This document shows, piece by piece, positions 24,351 to 35,634 of a DNA stretch of 64,000 bases (the first letter of the stretch is position 1; each line of letters starts with the position of its first letter). Origin of the DNA: Geosiphon pyriformis (lineage: Eukaryota; Glomeromycota; Glomeromycetes; Archaeosporales; Geosiphonaceae); the NCBI GenBank assembly GCA_016748015.1, contig JAAOMT010000128.1, positions 1,049,471-1,113,470 on the forward strand, in the 5' to 3' direction. The position numbers were made by a program, and so were the translations under genes. Under the pieces are notes generated by a model, which saw only the letters and a program-made list of their open reading frames with translations, ran no database searches and was not told where the DNA came from.

Positions 24351-25086
24351 TCACACATAAATCGGTTTTTTTTCTCTTTCGGCCTGTGCTTTTGCCCGTT
24401 TTTGGGCCAGGTTTTCGCGATACTCGACCAAATCGATGAGACCAAATCGACGAAACCTGGGATCCGTTTTGGCTCGTGGAAGCTTATTGTTTTTGTCGAA
24501 TACGATTCCAATATAATGTCTTTTATCACCGGTTTCTGGTGGATTGTGATAGAATCGAACGTAGCCTGGTTCTAATGCAAAGAGCGTAAAGTCACGTCCG
24601 CAACCTACCTATTGAAAAAATTATGGATCGTATGAATCGTGCCAATTGACAGACATATCCAATATGGAATGAGTATAATATTAGAATTAAATCGTCAAAG
24701 AATTTGAGATCAATTACATGCTCGCCCGGATGAAATTTTGTCCCTCGTTGTCGCACTAGGATCGTACCCGTTTTAACATATTCATCTTTTGGTGGTCGAT
24801 CGTGATAAACCATGTGAAGCATTGGTTACACAAACGGTTTAAATAAAGGTATCCAAACCTAGGTTAAATAAAAATACCTGAAAATTTCTTGAGGCCCAAT
24901 CGTTGCCCAGGGGAGTCTCGACCATTGTGTGACGAGCCCCCTGACTTTTTGGAGGCCCATCTTTGTTGTTGCAGCTGTAGAGAAACTTTTTTGAAGGAGG
25001 TTGCAAAAATTATAAGAATTCAATGGGTTCTTTGCCCCCCAAAATTGTCGGTATGATTTTACCTGTTTTTGGGAATAAAGCACCAT
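24351..25086 (-). CDS. MRPL27: mitochondrial large ribosomal subunit protein bL27m
   Basis: Four exons, 25086-25063, 24974-24878, 24785-24718 and 24608-24351, join in phase to 148 residues. The bL27 signature is clear: RWASKKSGGSSHNGRDSPGQ, RLGLKKF, GTILVRQRGTKFHPGEHV, GRDFTLFALEPGYVRFY. A Lys/Arg/Glu-rich fungal C-terminal extension follows. bL27 reaches toward the peptidyl-transferase centre with its N-terminal segment; the mitochondrial form is imported and clipped. The predicted presequence is very short (MVLYSQKQLQQQ), so the true start may lie in an unrecognised upstream exon or the first exon may be longer. The first intron acceptor was chosen because only it keeps the L27 frame. Confidence 0.88.
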
Positions 25087-25371
25087 AAAGTGATCGAGAA
25101 CTTGTAGAAAGTATTAGGATGTTTCTAAATATTGTAGCCATAGTTGAAGATTTGAAGGATCCAAAAGTGCTATTTGTAGTCCCTTTGTTTGGCTATTTCA
25201 ATTATTGGTAAAATACTTTAGTCTCCGGAGATATCTCCGAAAAGAACTGATTTTCCGGATGGGGAAAATATTTTATTACGTGATGCAAGATCTGATGCTA
25301 CAAATTCTTACGAGACTTTAAAATTTTTTTTAAGAAACAGTACTCAATTCTCAAAAACCACGATTAAAAAA

Positions 25372-28300
25372 ATGGCAGACCCTTTTGAGCAAAAGCCTTG
25401 GGAAAATCCGTTTGACGCGCCTTTAATGATAAGGGTTGATAGTTCAGAAAAAAAACCGTGTGCGAGTTTCTTACCAAAGATAACATACACCCAAAGCCAG
25501 GATTTGGCTTCTGAACCCATACCCTCTGAGTCAAAGATCCCGCTTATAGTAGAAAAAAAGAGTGAGCAGGAGTCGGAGGAGGAAGAGGTTGAGCAACTAA
25601 TACTGACTTCTGAAGGATGGCTTGCTAAATTCGCCCCCCCTGGAACAATAAGTACGGAGGATTTGTCAATACGACTTACACCTTCAAGCTTACCAAGCCC
25701 TTTTAGAAGTTCAGAGGTTGAGACTTCTGAAATAGATCAATTACCAGTTACGCCTCAAAAAAGTGAAAAAGAATTGGAAAATTTTGATGTTTCTATAGTA
25801 ACAGGAGCAAGCACTGTGTCCGTTTTTCCCGCTCAAAAACGTGAGATTCAAAGCTGTAAAATTAATTCAGAAAATCATCCAAAGTCAATTCATGGTTTGA
25901 ATCTTTCAAACTCACCTGCATTTATTGCGAGTGGAGCTAAGTCAGATAAGTTCACTGTAGATGAATGTATAGATATTGGGACGAAAGATTTGCTTAAGAC
26001 AAATCCTACAGACTTATCCAATAGTATGACTTTGGACCCTGCTGAGGACAGTATTGATATGGTTATTGCTATGACAACAAAATCATCCGTTACTCAAATT
26101 GAAATGAGTGGCTACGAATCGAGTGATTTAAGTGATGAGGAAATAGAAGACGCGAATTATGAAAGGGAGAATAAAGCGAAAGAATCAATATTGGGGCTAA
26201 ATGTGAATCAAGGATTGCCAGATCCTGCTGATGGACAAATTCATCAGTGAGAAATTTATATGTTCATTCAATTTTCTTGGGTTACTTGAGACTTGAGTTT
26301 TTCAGTTAATAATAATTTTGATTAAAAATAGTACAATAAATTGCCCATTTTCTCTGCAGATCAAACATCGAATCTTTAAATTCTCAACTTAGTATCACTG
26401 AATGTCAGCAGACGAATGATTTTGCCGCTAATGGATCATTAGACAATTCAGCAGTATATAAGGAAAATAAAGATACTGCTAAAATATTTGAATCGAGTGC
26501 GTCAAATGTAGTAGAAGATTTTTTGGAGAAACTCAAATTACCAGAAGGCAGAGAAAGGTCTTTAAAATTTTTTTACATCTCGAATATCCAAACTTATACT
26601 TACTAGAATCAAATCTCTTTAACAAAAGCTCAATACAATTATGTGAGTCTAATAATCGAGGTGATCAGGATGATTTGGTTATTCCTGAATTAAGCTTTGA
26701 AGAACGTGGAAAACTTTCAAGAAAAATGGATCTAGTGTGTGATGGTGAATTTGCTACCCAAGAAAAGCTTAGTGAAACAAGTGATGAGGATCGCTCTGAA
26801 AAAACATGTGATCCCGATGATCTCGAAAGTTCAGAGGACGAAATAGGATATGGTGATATGAAAGTTTCATTGCATACTAAAAACGAAATCTTGAACGTTC
26901 CTGTGACAAAGCCTGAGGTGGTGATAACAGAAGACATGGAAATTCAGGAAATAGGTTTTGTACATAGTGTAGTGGATAAGGATCTTATCATTTCTTCCGC
27001 CATGAGGGACCCGGATAAGACATTAGACGCTGGGAGCATTATTGTTCTGGAAAATAGAGAGCTAATTGGCGAGGTCAGAATTAATGTTTTGATCAACGAA
27101 TTAATTTCGATTATTCAGTGAAATATTTGAAATATTTAGATATACGAAACATTCGGACCAGTTATTCAGCCACTTTATAGTATAAAATTTGCTGAAAATG
27201 ATTGCATTGACAGAGAAAAATTTCGCGAAGGTGTCAAAACATTCGTGGTTTCACAATATGCTTATTATGTATTCCTTCAGCCTCTTAAACAAATGAAAGG
27301 TTCGGATGCTAGTAATTTATATGATGAAGAGGTTAATGAATCGGTATGTTGCAATTTGATTCAAAGTTAATTAGATTCTTCAAATTTCACATCAAAAATC
27401 TTGTCCTTTAGGAACTTGAATTCTCAGATGATGAAAAAGAAGCAAAATATAAAATGATGATAAAACAAAAACGCCAAAAGTTAGTACTGCTTTGATTTTA
27501 CTCGCAAAGTTACGTTTTATATATTTTTACCCACTTTTTAAAATAGGTTGTTAGAGAAAGGTGGTATCCAGACAAATGAAAGTGCGTCAAGGAATAGAAA
27601 GAAGGCCAAGAACAACTCTAAAGCATATTCACCTACCGTTATTAAAGATGAAAACCCTTTCGAATACAACCTTCTTCAAAGACCTAAAGAAATGGCGTCC
27701 GAATCTCACTTTTTAAATATAAATTATGCTCACTTTAGTATGCAAGACTCTGGGAATCCTGTTCAAACAATCTCATCACAAAGTGTTCCTTACCAATCTT
27801 CCGCTAACCAAGCAAATCTAATCCCGAGACCCCAAGATCAAACCTTTCTTCCCCCATTTGCATATGAAAAATCAACTGGGGAAGGCCTCGAGCTGGCTTC
27901 ACCACCATTACAGAGCAATTCTTCCGCTACTCCATCTCCGTCTGATCAAAGATTTATCATAGGACAACCAAATAAAACGCATTTTTCGCCATTTGGACAG
28001 GGTCGGGGGAGAAATAATAGAGGTCGACGAGGTCGATGGAACGGGCGAGGCCGTGGTAATTGGGAATCTGAAAGATCAAATAATAATCCCCAAGTGGCAG
28101 AATCACCGCTAGAACCACGATATTCTTACGAGCAATTACTTACCAACACCCAACCAAGGTGGTCAAGCCCTGCCGTAGATCAAGGTCCACGCTTCCCAAA
28201 TCCTACCATAAACTCTCCAATGACTTTATATTCTTCACCTTCAGCGAATCAATCGGTATCCGGGCAGAACAACTGGAGTCGGCAAACATCGTTTGAGGCA

Positions 28301-28525
28301 ACCCGGTCATATAATCCGCAGTCATTTCCTATGTTAGCACAGACTCCTCAACAAGAACCAAGGCATTTTCAAGCTCAATTTGAACAATTACAACAAATTT
28401 CACGAACAACCCAAGTAGCACCATCCTCCCAACAACCACCATTTAATCAATCCTCCCAACAAGATACCACATATCGAAATTGGGAATCATCACCATATCC
28501 ATTCAATAAACCGGATGCTTTTTAA
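25372..28525 (+). CDS. NAF1: H/ACA RNP assembly factor NAF1
   Basis: Six exons, 25372-26246, 26360-26557, 26629-27073, 27140-27343, 27412-27479 and 27547-28525, join in phase to 922 residues. The Gar1-like core spans exons 3-4: DAGSIIVLENRELIGEI, then YETFGPVIQPLYSIKF, QYAYYVFLQPLKQMKGSDAS, NLYDEEVNES. An acidic stretch EFSDDEKEAKYKM follows, a hallmark of Naf1 just after the core. The N-terminal half is acidic and disordered. The C-terminal third is Pro/Gln/Ser rich with an RGG-like patch (GRGRNNRGRRGR). NAF1 brings dyskerin/Cbf5 to nascent H/ACA snoRNAs in the nucleus and is later exchanged for Gar1. It is longer than yeast Naf1 because of the flanking low-complexity regions. Confidence 0.9.
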
Positions 28526-29007
28526 GATATATTGTACTTTTGAGGCATTATTCAAAGTATATGCGTTTCTTGGAAAAAGTTTAAGCTTTAAGGTCCTTGA
28601 TTATTCAGAATCATTGCAGAAAAACTTGCGACCGATAATTAGTTCTTTTAGGAACCAGTTTCCTTGCAACTTTGATAATTTACAAATTAAAAAACACAGT
28701 GGTGAAACAGTTAATACTATCAAAGTAAATTTTGGTGCCATGGCTGCATATAGTAATTATCACTATTATCTTTATTCTGACAAGGCTCAATAAGTTAATC
28801 AATCTTTAGTTATAAATTAGCTTCAACTAATAGTGCTGCTTTAGCACATGCTTAGATTTCCAGTAAATTTGATCGACTTTACAAACACGTGATAAGTATC
28901 TTGGCTTTTCATTGCCTTAAAAATGTCCCACAATTTCACAGCTGCACATTTAATATAACTCATTTTCAATATAATCATATTGAACCCAAGACCCTCAATT
29001 TTCTTTA
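28526..29007. other. NAF1 3' region and U2 upstream region
   Basis: An open frame at 28515-28793 overlaps the NAF1 stop and has no recognisable domain; treated as 3' UTR. The ~200 bp before 29008 should contain the U2 snRNA promoter. A TTAAAAATG stretch at 28917-28925 is a possible TATA-like box, but I cannot define a PSE. Confidence 0.45.
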
Positions 29008-29195
29008 ATCCTCTCAAGCCTTTTGGCTAAGATCAAGTGTAGTATCTGTTCTTTACAGTGTAATATCTGTAACAGAGTTCACTGAACTCTTACGATATTA
29101 GACTAATTTTTGCCATTAGGGCTGGAGTCCCTGGCTTGCTACACTCTGGTCCATGGGTGTCCCTAGTATTGCACTACTTCTAGGTTGACGCCCAC
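29008..29195 (+). ncRNA. U2: U2 spliceosomal snRNA
   Basis: The 5' end ATCCTCTCAAGCCTTTTGGC, then TAAGATCAAGTGTAGTATCTG, is the conserved U2 stem I region. GTAGTA at 29039-29044 is the branch-point recognition sequence, which pairs with UACUAAC-type branch sites. The Sm-binding site AATTTTTG lies at about 29104-29111. It is followed by 3' stem-loops, including CTAGTATTGCACTACTTCTAG (stem IV region) near 29163-29183. Length about 188 nt is normal for U2. The exact 3' end is uncertain by a few bases. Confidence 0.95.
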
Positions 29196-30084
29196 CCTCC
29201 TGGGGGAGGTTAAAAACCCACCACAAAAATAGCGGGGGCGGGAATAGAAATAGCAACACAAACATATAAATGTAACTCATAATTATATAATGCTCGTGAT
29301 TACTATACAACTCTAATTACGGTGGTTAATTGCGAGAAATAAATATTTTTGAATTGCAAAATTTGGGAAGAAATAAAATATATACATATTTAAAACCACT
29401 TCGGGTCGTATAAAGTTGGCATCTGGGCCGAAATTGAGATAAAGCTGTTTTTTTAGCGCTCAGAAACCTTTTTTTGCTTGGAGTAAAAACACGACTGGAA
29501 GAGTATTTTTCTTAATCGCAATGTGTAAAATTTAATATATAAAAGAATTAAAAACCAAAAAAAATTTTAAAATCTCCAAATAAATGATTTATATTAATAT
29601 ATAAATTCATAAATTAAGTTATATTTTTAAAATTTAATATAAATAGACATATTTTTGGTTGTAACAAAGTGAGATTTTTTTATTATTTATATTAAATACA
29701 ACAAAATTATAATGTATATTAAAATATTAATAATTTTCAAAAATTAAACATTATTAATATACATATTGTTATATATTAATATCAAAAATACTAATATATA
29801 AAACACAAATTAATTTTAATTATTAAAATATTTCAACTTACATAAATTTTATTATAAGATTGTTAAATAAATTATGTAAATAATAAAAAACAGATTTTTA
29901 ATACAGCAAAATTGAAATCGATTAAGATATATAAATTGCTATAAAAGAATCAACGGAGAAGAAACTTAGGATTTTTCATCTTAACCTTCATTTCAAGAAC
30001 CCCTAAAAATCGAAATCAATTAAAATTGGTCAATAAAAATATTCATATGGTAAGGACAATAATGTGAAGAAAATGAAATATTTC
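29196..30084. other. intergenic, mostly AT-rich
   Basis: The first ~100 bp is U2 3' flank. 29520-29960 is strongly AT-rich without a recognisable element. No gene seen. Confidence 0.6.
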
Positions 30085-30645
30085 TTACATTTTCAAAATC
30101 ATTGTCAATAGAACTACATAAGTAGCAAGCCCCATTAGCCCGGTTAAGATCACGTAACCACCACTAGTTATAAACGGTTTTGAAGTATCAAAAACATCCT
30201 TATTGCGCTGCCTCCGAATGGCAGCAATACATAACAATACCCCACCATAAGCTACGAATACAAGTCCAATACGATAAAATGCTGGTTCAAATATACGAAG
30301 AACCACCAACGCAAACCCAAATGAAGAAAGACATGTTCGCCAATAGGCTCCTTCAAACGTTCTTTGTCGTGCTATCAGATAAGAATGGTTTGAATAGAAA
30401 GTAAGGTCATTTTATCTACTCCTTCTATCTTTTTTACCAGACTTATTGGTTACTGGCTTCAGTCAAGGAAGAATGATATGACAAAATATATAAAAACTTT
30501 ACCTCTATAGAAAATAAGAAAATTTAATGACAGCGCTGAAGAGATTGTACTAGAGAAGGAATTTTTGAGCTATATATTACCTAATTTCTACCATTTCAGC
30601 TTCTGTCATAATGATTGGTTCACGGTGCGTGTGCTCATTCGACAT
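30085..30645 (-). CDS. DUF202-family small membrane protein
   Basis: Tentative three-exon model, 30645-30581, 30549-30503 and 30371-30085, 132 residues with consistent phases. The core reads ARQRTFEGAYWRTCLSSFGF, matching the (R)ERT-x-lAW-(I)R-T pattern of DUF202. Three hydrophobic segments follow (FALVVLRIFEPAF; IGLVFVAYGGVLLCIAAI; YVILTGLMGLATYVVLLTMI). DUF202 domains occur as stand-alone membrane proteins and as the membrane part of vacuolar transporter chaperone subunits; there is no SPX or polyphosphate domain here. Intron 1 would be only 31 nt, so the first two exons are the weak part. Function unknown. Confidence 0.65.
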
Positions 30646-30968
30646 TTTTTCGACTTATGTTTTTAGAGGCAAATGGCAAGCGGCAACCAGGGATAAAGAA
30701 CCTCAATAAACTATAATAATGTACTATAAAGAACCCACTTTGCAACTTCGTTGTGCCATTTTTTGACGCCTTTTTGGATTCTAGAAACATTTCCACGTGT
30801 GTACCTTAAATGAAGTTACACAGACTTTGTGGCGTAATATTTAGTACATTTTCATTAATGAATCTCTGGTGATGATCGAAGTCTATTCTCCTTTGCTTTT
30901 CCGAAATCGGGCATCCTCAAGCTTTATAATACCTTCTTTTCTATTCCTTGCCGTCAATTTCCTCGCCA

Positions 30969-32388
30969 ATGTCTTTCAATGATTTGGAAAGGGGCCACGG
31001 ATCGGGCTCTCAAAGTGGTCGTAGTGGGCATTATTACAGGGCATCTCCAGCTGTCTCAGGTGGTGAGTATTTGAAAACCTGTTCTATAAAAAAACCTTTA
31101 TTAAGCACCCTCAAGCTAATCTTTCTTTCTATTCCTAAGATTTTTGCTATATCTTTGCAGTGTTCAGATTTTCCTTCCTAAAAACTATTACCCAGGAATA
31201 AAGTTATGCAATTTGGACTGGTAATAAGAATCAATATTAAAACTTTGAATACTCTTATGCAAAATTGCTTTTTTCAGACGAGGACAAGCATTACAAGGCC
31301 TTGACCCAGGACATTTCCCAACGAGTCTTTAGGATCACCAGTAATGTAGCGACAATGCACAACCTAGTAGGACTTTTGGGGACGGCAAGGGATACTCCAG
31401 AGTTAAGGGCCAAATTGTAGGTTAAACAAGACTGATAAGTGGAATTTTAAATGTGGATCGACTGTTTAAGTTTCCTGTATAATACAATTATTGATTAAAA
31501 TTAGGCACAAATTAACCGAAACGACACGAGAGCTTGTGAAGGATACAAGCAATGACATTAAAACGCTATCTCATTATAAGGGGAGCAGCGTTCAGAATGT
31601 GAGTAAAATTCAGATCTGGGTTCATGAGAGAATAACTCCTACTCAGGCTCTTATCTAAACATTTTTTGTTTTGACGGCTACAGCAAAAGCTTTCACAACA
31701 AAAACTTTCAAAAGATTTTCAAAAGACATTAACAGAATTCCAGAGAGTAGTGCGACTTTCTGCTGAGAAGCAGCGAGAGTATGTCGACAAAGTGAAAGCT
31801 CATAATCTTCGGAATGACGTATAGTAAGTGTTGGTGTGTATATGTTATCTCATGGATTATCAAGTATTGTTGAAATGTGGAATTCGCCTATTTTCTCAAT
31901 AGTAGTGATGACGAAGATTCGGGTATTCCTGAAGAACAACCGCTGATCGAAGACTCCCAACGAAGGCTCCAACTCCAAGTACTTGACAATGAAATTGAGT
32001 ACAATGAATCCCTAATTGCTGAACGTGAGGAAGAGATCAGGGGCATTGAACAAGGAATCAATGAGCTAAATGAAATTTTCCGAGACTTGGGAACTTTGGT
32101 GACAGAACAGCAATCAATGTTGGGTGAGTGGATGTTTTTTATTTTGTATTATCTCGGTTTTTTCTCCTTTTTTTAAAATTCACCTTCTCTTTGGACCGTA
32201 TCTTATAAATTCTCGCGACAGACAATATTGAGAGTAATGTTAGCAACATATCAAACAATATGAGAAATGCAGCCGAAGAGTTGACGGTCGCCAGTCGTTA
32301 CCAGGCAAAAGCACGCAATCGAATGTGTTGTCTTTTATTAATTTTTGCTGTAATTGGCGCGGTTGTTGTTCTAGCGGCACTCGCCTAA
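30969..32388 (+). CDS. endosomal/vacuolar Qa-SNARE (syntaxin, Pep12/syntaxin-7 type)
   Basis: Six exons, 30969-31062, 31278-31416, 31505-31598, 31684-31823, 31906-32123 and 32222-32388, all in phase, 283 residues. The N-terminal three-helix (Habc) region includes LTQDISQRVFRITSNVATMH. The SNARE motif runs from NEIEYNESLIAEREEEIRGI through ELNEIFRDLGTLVTEQQSML to VSNISNNMRNAAEELTVAS, with the central Gln of a Q-SNARE in TLVTEQQ. A C-terminal anchor (CCLLLIFAVIGAVVVLAALA) ends the protein. QLQVLDNEIEYNE with NEIF.DLG is typical of the Pep12/Vam3/syntaxin-7 group acting in endosome and vacuole fusion. Its last exon is repeated beyond the assembly gap at 33369 (33389 onward), a scaffold artefact rather than a second gene. 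Confidence 0.92.
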
Positions 32389-33368
32389 GGGAGAATGTTT
32401 GAGAAAATTGTCATTAGATTGGTTGCGTTTTCATGTATTTTTAAAAAACATATTTTTTTATCATTCAATGTTTTCGGATTTTAACCTCGTTTTAGTTGCA
32501 ACAAATTATTTATTTATTATTTGCCTTTGCATGATAAAAATCAATGTAACCTGAATTGATGACATTGAAATACAGTACTATGAATATTCAAGCCTGCGGT
32601 TTGGTGTTAGTCTTGTATCCAAAATAATTGAAGTTTCAGAATACTTGATATCACCTAACTGTTAAACACGCTAAACAAAAATTTATTCAATAATTGTTAC
32701 ATGATTCTTGGGATGAAATTAAGGCGGGATAATATGAACGTTGAGCCAAAGGAAGGTCCATCAAATTTAATAAACTCATGTCAAGTAACTCTGCTCGAAA
32801 ATACAAAATGTTCAAGATGGGTTCCAATTGTTCAATTTTGGGGAGTTTTAATATGCTCAAGTAAATATTACTAAACGAGGTGGATTATAGTGTACTTTTG
32901 GTGGGATCACAAGGGAATTTGCATTATATTTTGAAGCAAATCCCTAGCCACTAAGCAAAATATCAACGGAAACAACGAAAGATATGCAAAGATAAAGGAA
33001 AAAATTCAAAATTATACAAAGAAAAGGGTTGTTCTACATACAGAGGGAGGATAATAAAGGGAATTTTGTGAAATTTAGAGATATTACTATTTAATTTCTC
33101 AATTGAGTATAAAATTCTAAACTGATGATGTTGAAATATGATGTTAATCAGCCAACTAATAGGTAAAACGAACTAAGGGATTACGAAGATTGCTTCACTG
33201 GGTTCGAGTTACGGCGATCCTGTCGACCACCACGACGAGTACGATCACCGTTATTCATACCGGCCTGATTGTATTGTTGATATTGATTTCGAGAATTACC
33301 ATAGGATTGATGCATATTGGGATTTCGATTATCGAGAGGATTTCTATTATTGTTGGGTTGTCTGCGTC
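32320..33368 (+). repeat. left copy of a 1,049-bp direct duplication flanking an assembly gap
   Basis: 32320-33368 reads the same as 33389-34437 at every place compared (syntaxin last exon, downstream spacer, and the 3' end of the NTF2/RRM gene). The offset is a constant 1,069 bp with the N run between. Confidence 0.92.
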
Positions 33369-33388
33369 NNNNNNNNNNNNNNNNNNNN
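33369..33388. other. assembly gap, 20 N
   Basis: Run of 20 N. It sits exactly between the two identical copies, so the real sequence probably has one copy and no gap. Confidence 0.98.
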
Positions 33389-34437
33389 CGAATGTGTTGT
33401 CTTTTATTAATTTTTGCTGTAATTGGCGCGGTTGTTGTTCTAGCGGCACTCGCCTAAGGGAGAATGTTTGAGAAAATTGTCATTAGATTGGTTGCGTTTT
33501 CATGTATTTTTAAAAAACATATTTTTTTATCATTCAATGTTTTCGGATTTTAACCTCGTTTTAGTTGCAACAAATTATTTATTTATTATTTGCCTTTGCA
33601 TGATAAAAATCAATGTAACCTGAATTGATGACATTGAAATACAGTACTATGAATATTCAAGCCTGCGGTTTGGTGTTAGTCTTGTATCCAAAATAATTGA
33701 AGTTTCAGAATACTTGATATCACCTAACTGTTAAACACGCTAAACAAAAATTTATTCAATAATTGTTACATGATTCTTGGGATGAAATTAAGGCGGGATA
33801 ATATGAACGTTGAGCCAAAGGAAGGTCCATCAAATTTAATAAACTCATGTCAAGTAACTCTGCTCGAAAATACAAAATGTTCAAGATGGGTTCCAATTGT
33901 TCAATTTTGGGGAGTTTTAATATGCTCAAGTAAATATTACTAAACGAGGTGGATTATAGTGTACTTTTGGTGGGATCACAAGGGAATTTGCATTATATTT
34001 TGAAGCAAATCCCTAGCCACTAAGCAAAATATCAACGGAAACAACGAAAGATATGCAAAGATAAAGGAAAAAATTCAAAATTATACAAAGAAAAGGGTTG
34101 TTCTACATACAGAGGGAGGATAATAAAGGGAATTTTGTGAAATTTAGAGATATTACTATTTAATTTCTCAATTGAGTATAAAATTCTAAACTGATGATGT
34201 TGAAATATGATGTTAATCAGCCAACTAATAGGTAAAACGAACTAAGGGATTACGAAGATTGCTTCACTGGGTTCGAGTTACGGCGATCCTGTCGACCACC
34301 ACGACGAGTACGATCACCGTTATTCATACCGGCCTGATTGTATTGTTGATATTGATTTCGAGAATTACCATAGGATTGATGCATATTGGGATTTCGATTA
34401 TCGAGAGGATTTCTATTATTGTTGGGTTGTCTGCGTC
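33389..34437 (+). repeat. right copy of the duplication
   Basis: Identical to 32320-33368. It contains a dead copy of the syntaxin 3' exon and the true 3' end of the gene at 34250-36543. Confidence 0.92.
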
Positions 34438-35574
34438 GTTCTTCGGTGGTTACAAAGGAGTTATTAGTTCCAATCCGAATTGAATGCGCACTGAGTGCCT
34501 TTTTACACGCTTCCGGAGTAGAAAACTCGGCGAAAGCACAGTTCTATCAAAAGAACAAAGAGAAACAATGAGATCCTGAAGAAATGAAATTAGAATTAAA
34601 GATTGGGGATCAAGCAATTTCTCTCACTTTATTGTTAACTACGTCGAGATGCTTAATAGTTCCAAAAACACTAAAAGCCGTTCGAAGTTGTTCATAAGTC
34701 ATTTGATCGGTAACACCTTTAATGAATATAGAAAGCTGAGGATCTGAAAAATATGAAAATAGATCACAATTAAATCAGATATTAGATATAGGGTGAAAAA
34801 ATAGAAGATTGAGAATTTTCGCAAATAATATTACCCCCACGTTGGACATCTGAACGACGATTTCCTTGATCACGAGGCATTTGTTGTGAAGGTTGCTGCT
34901 GGGGTTTGGAAGATGTGGCAGGAGGAATTGATGCGACATGGCCAGGAGTAGATGCAAGTTGCTTGTTCCACCTGCCCTTATCGTCGGCGGCCAAACGGGC
35001 CCAACTTTTTGTGGCATTTGATTCGCTAGGTGCTTGAGCTGGTGGCTGATTAATTGTGGGAGCTCCTGATGAGGAAATTGGTATTTGATTGGTGCCAGTT
35101 TTAGTATTGGGTTGAGGATGACTCGGAGTAGGAATCGGAGGCGTAACTATGGGGGGTACAGAAGTGAAAGTTGTCTGGGCGGTAGGTTTTGGGTTGGTTT
35201 GAGGATTTGCGACATTAGGTGGATTAGGAGATTTTTGCACTTGAGCTTGATTAATTTGAGCTGGTGCAGCTTTATTTGCTGCTGGTGGTTGAGCGTCTAT
35301 TTGGGAAGATGTGTTCTGATTTACATACGCTGGTGCAGCTTGTGTACCATTATCGTTGGTCGTGATGGTTTGTCCAACGACTGGAACAACTGGTGTTGGT
35401 AGAACCTTTGCTGGTGCTTGGATTTCGTTTGTTGTATTTGAGTTTGGGGGAGTGGTAGGAGGCACAGATGGTGCTGCAGCTAGAGGAATCAATTCTTGAG
35501 CTTTTAAGACAGGGTTAGCTTCTGGGGCAGGTTCTTCAGCATCTTGAGGTTCTTGTTGCTGCTGCTGCTGCTGC

Positions 35575-35634
<60 letters not shown>

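Noticed and set aside
28515-28793. 92-codon open frame overlapping the NAF1 stop
   Set aside because: No domain, overlaps the end of a well-supported gene, and reads like 3' UTR.
29116-29310. Minus-strand open frame across the U2 3' half
   Set aside because: It is the antisense of the U2 snRNA stem-loops; no protein evidence.
33190-33471. Plus-strand open frame running through the N gap, repeated at 34259-34483
   Set aside because: Antisense of the Arg/Asn-rich tail of the NTF2/RRM gene, and partly made of N; an artefact.
34250-34575. tRNA-like GGTTCGAGT near 34270 (and 33201)
   Set aside because: Lies in the coding sequence of the NTF2/RRM tail; no acceptor stem or anticodon arm around it.
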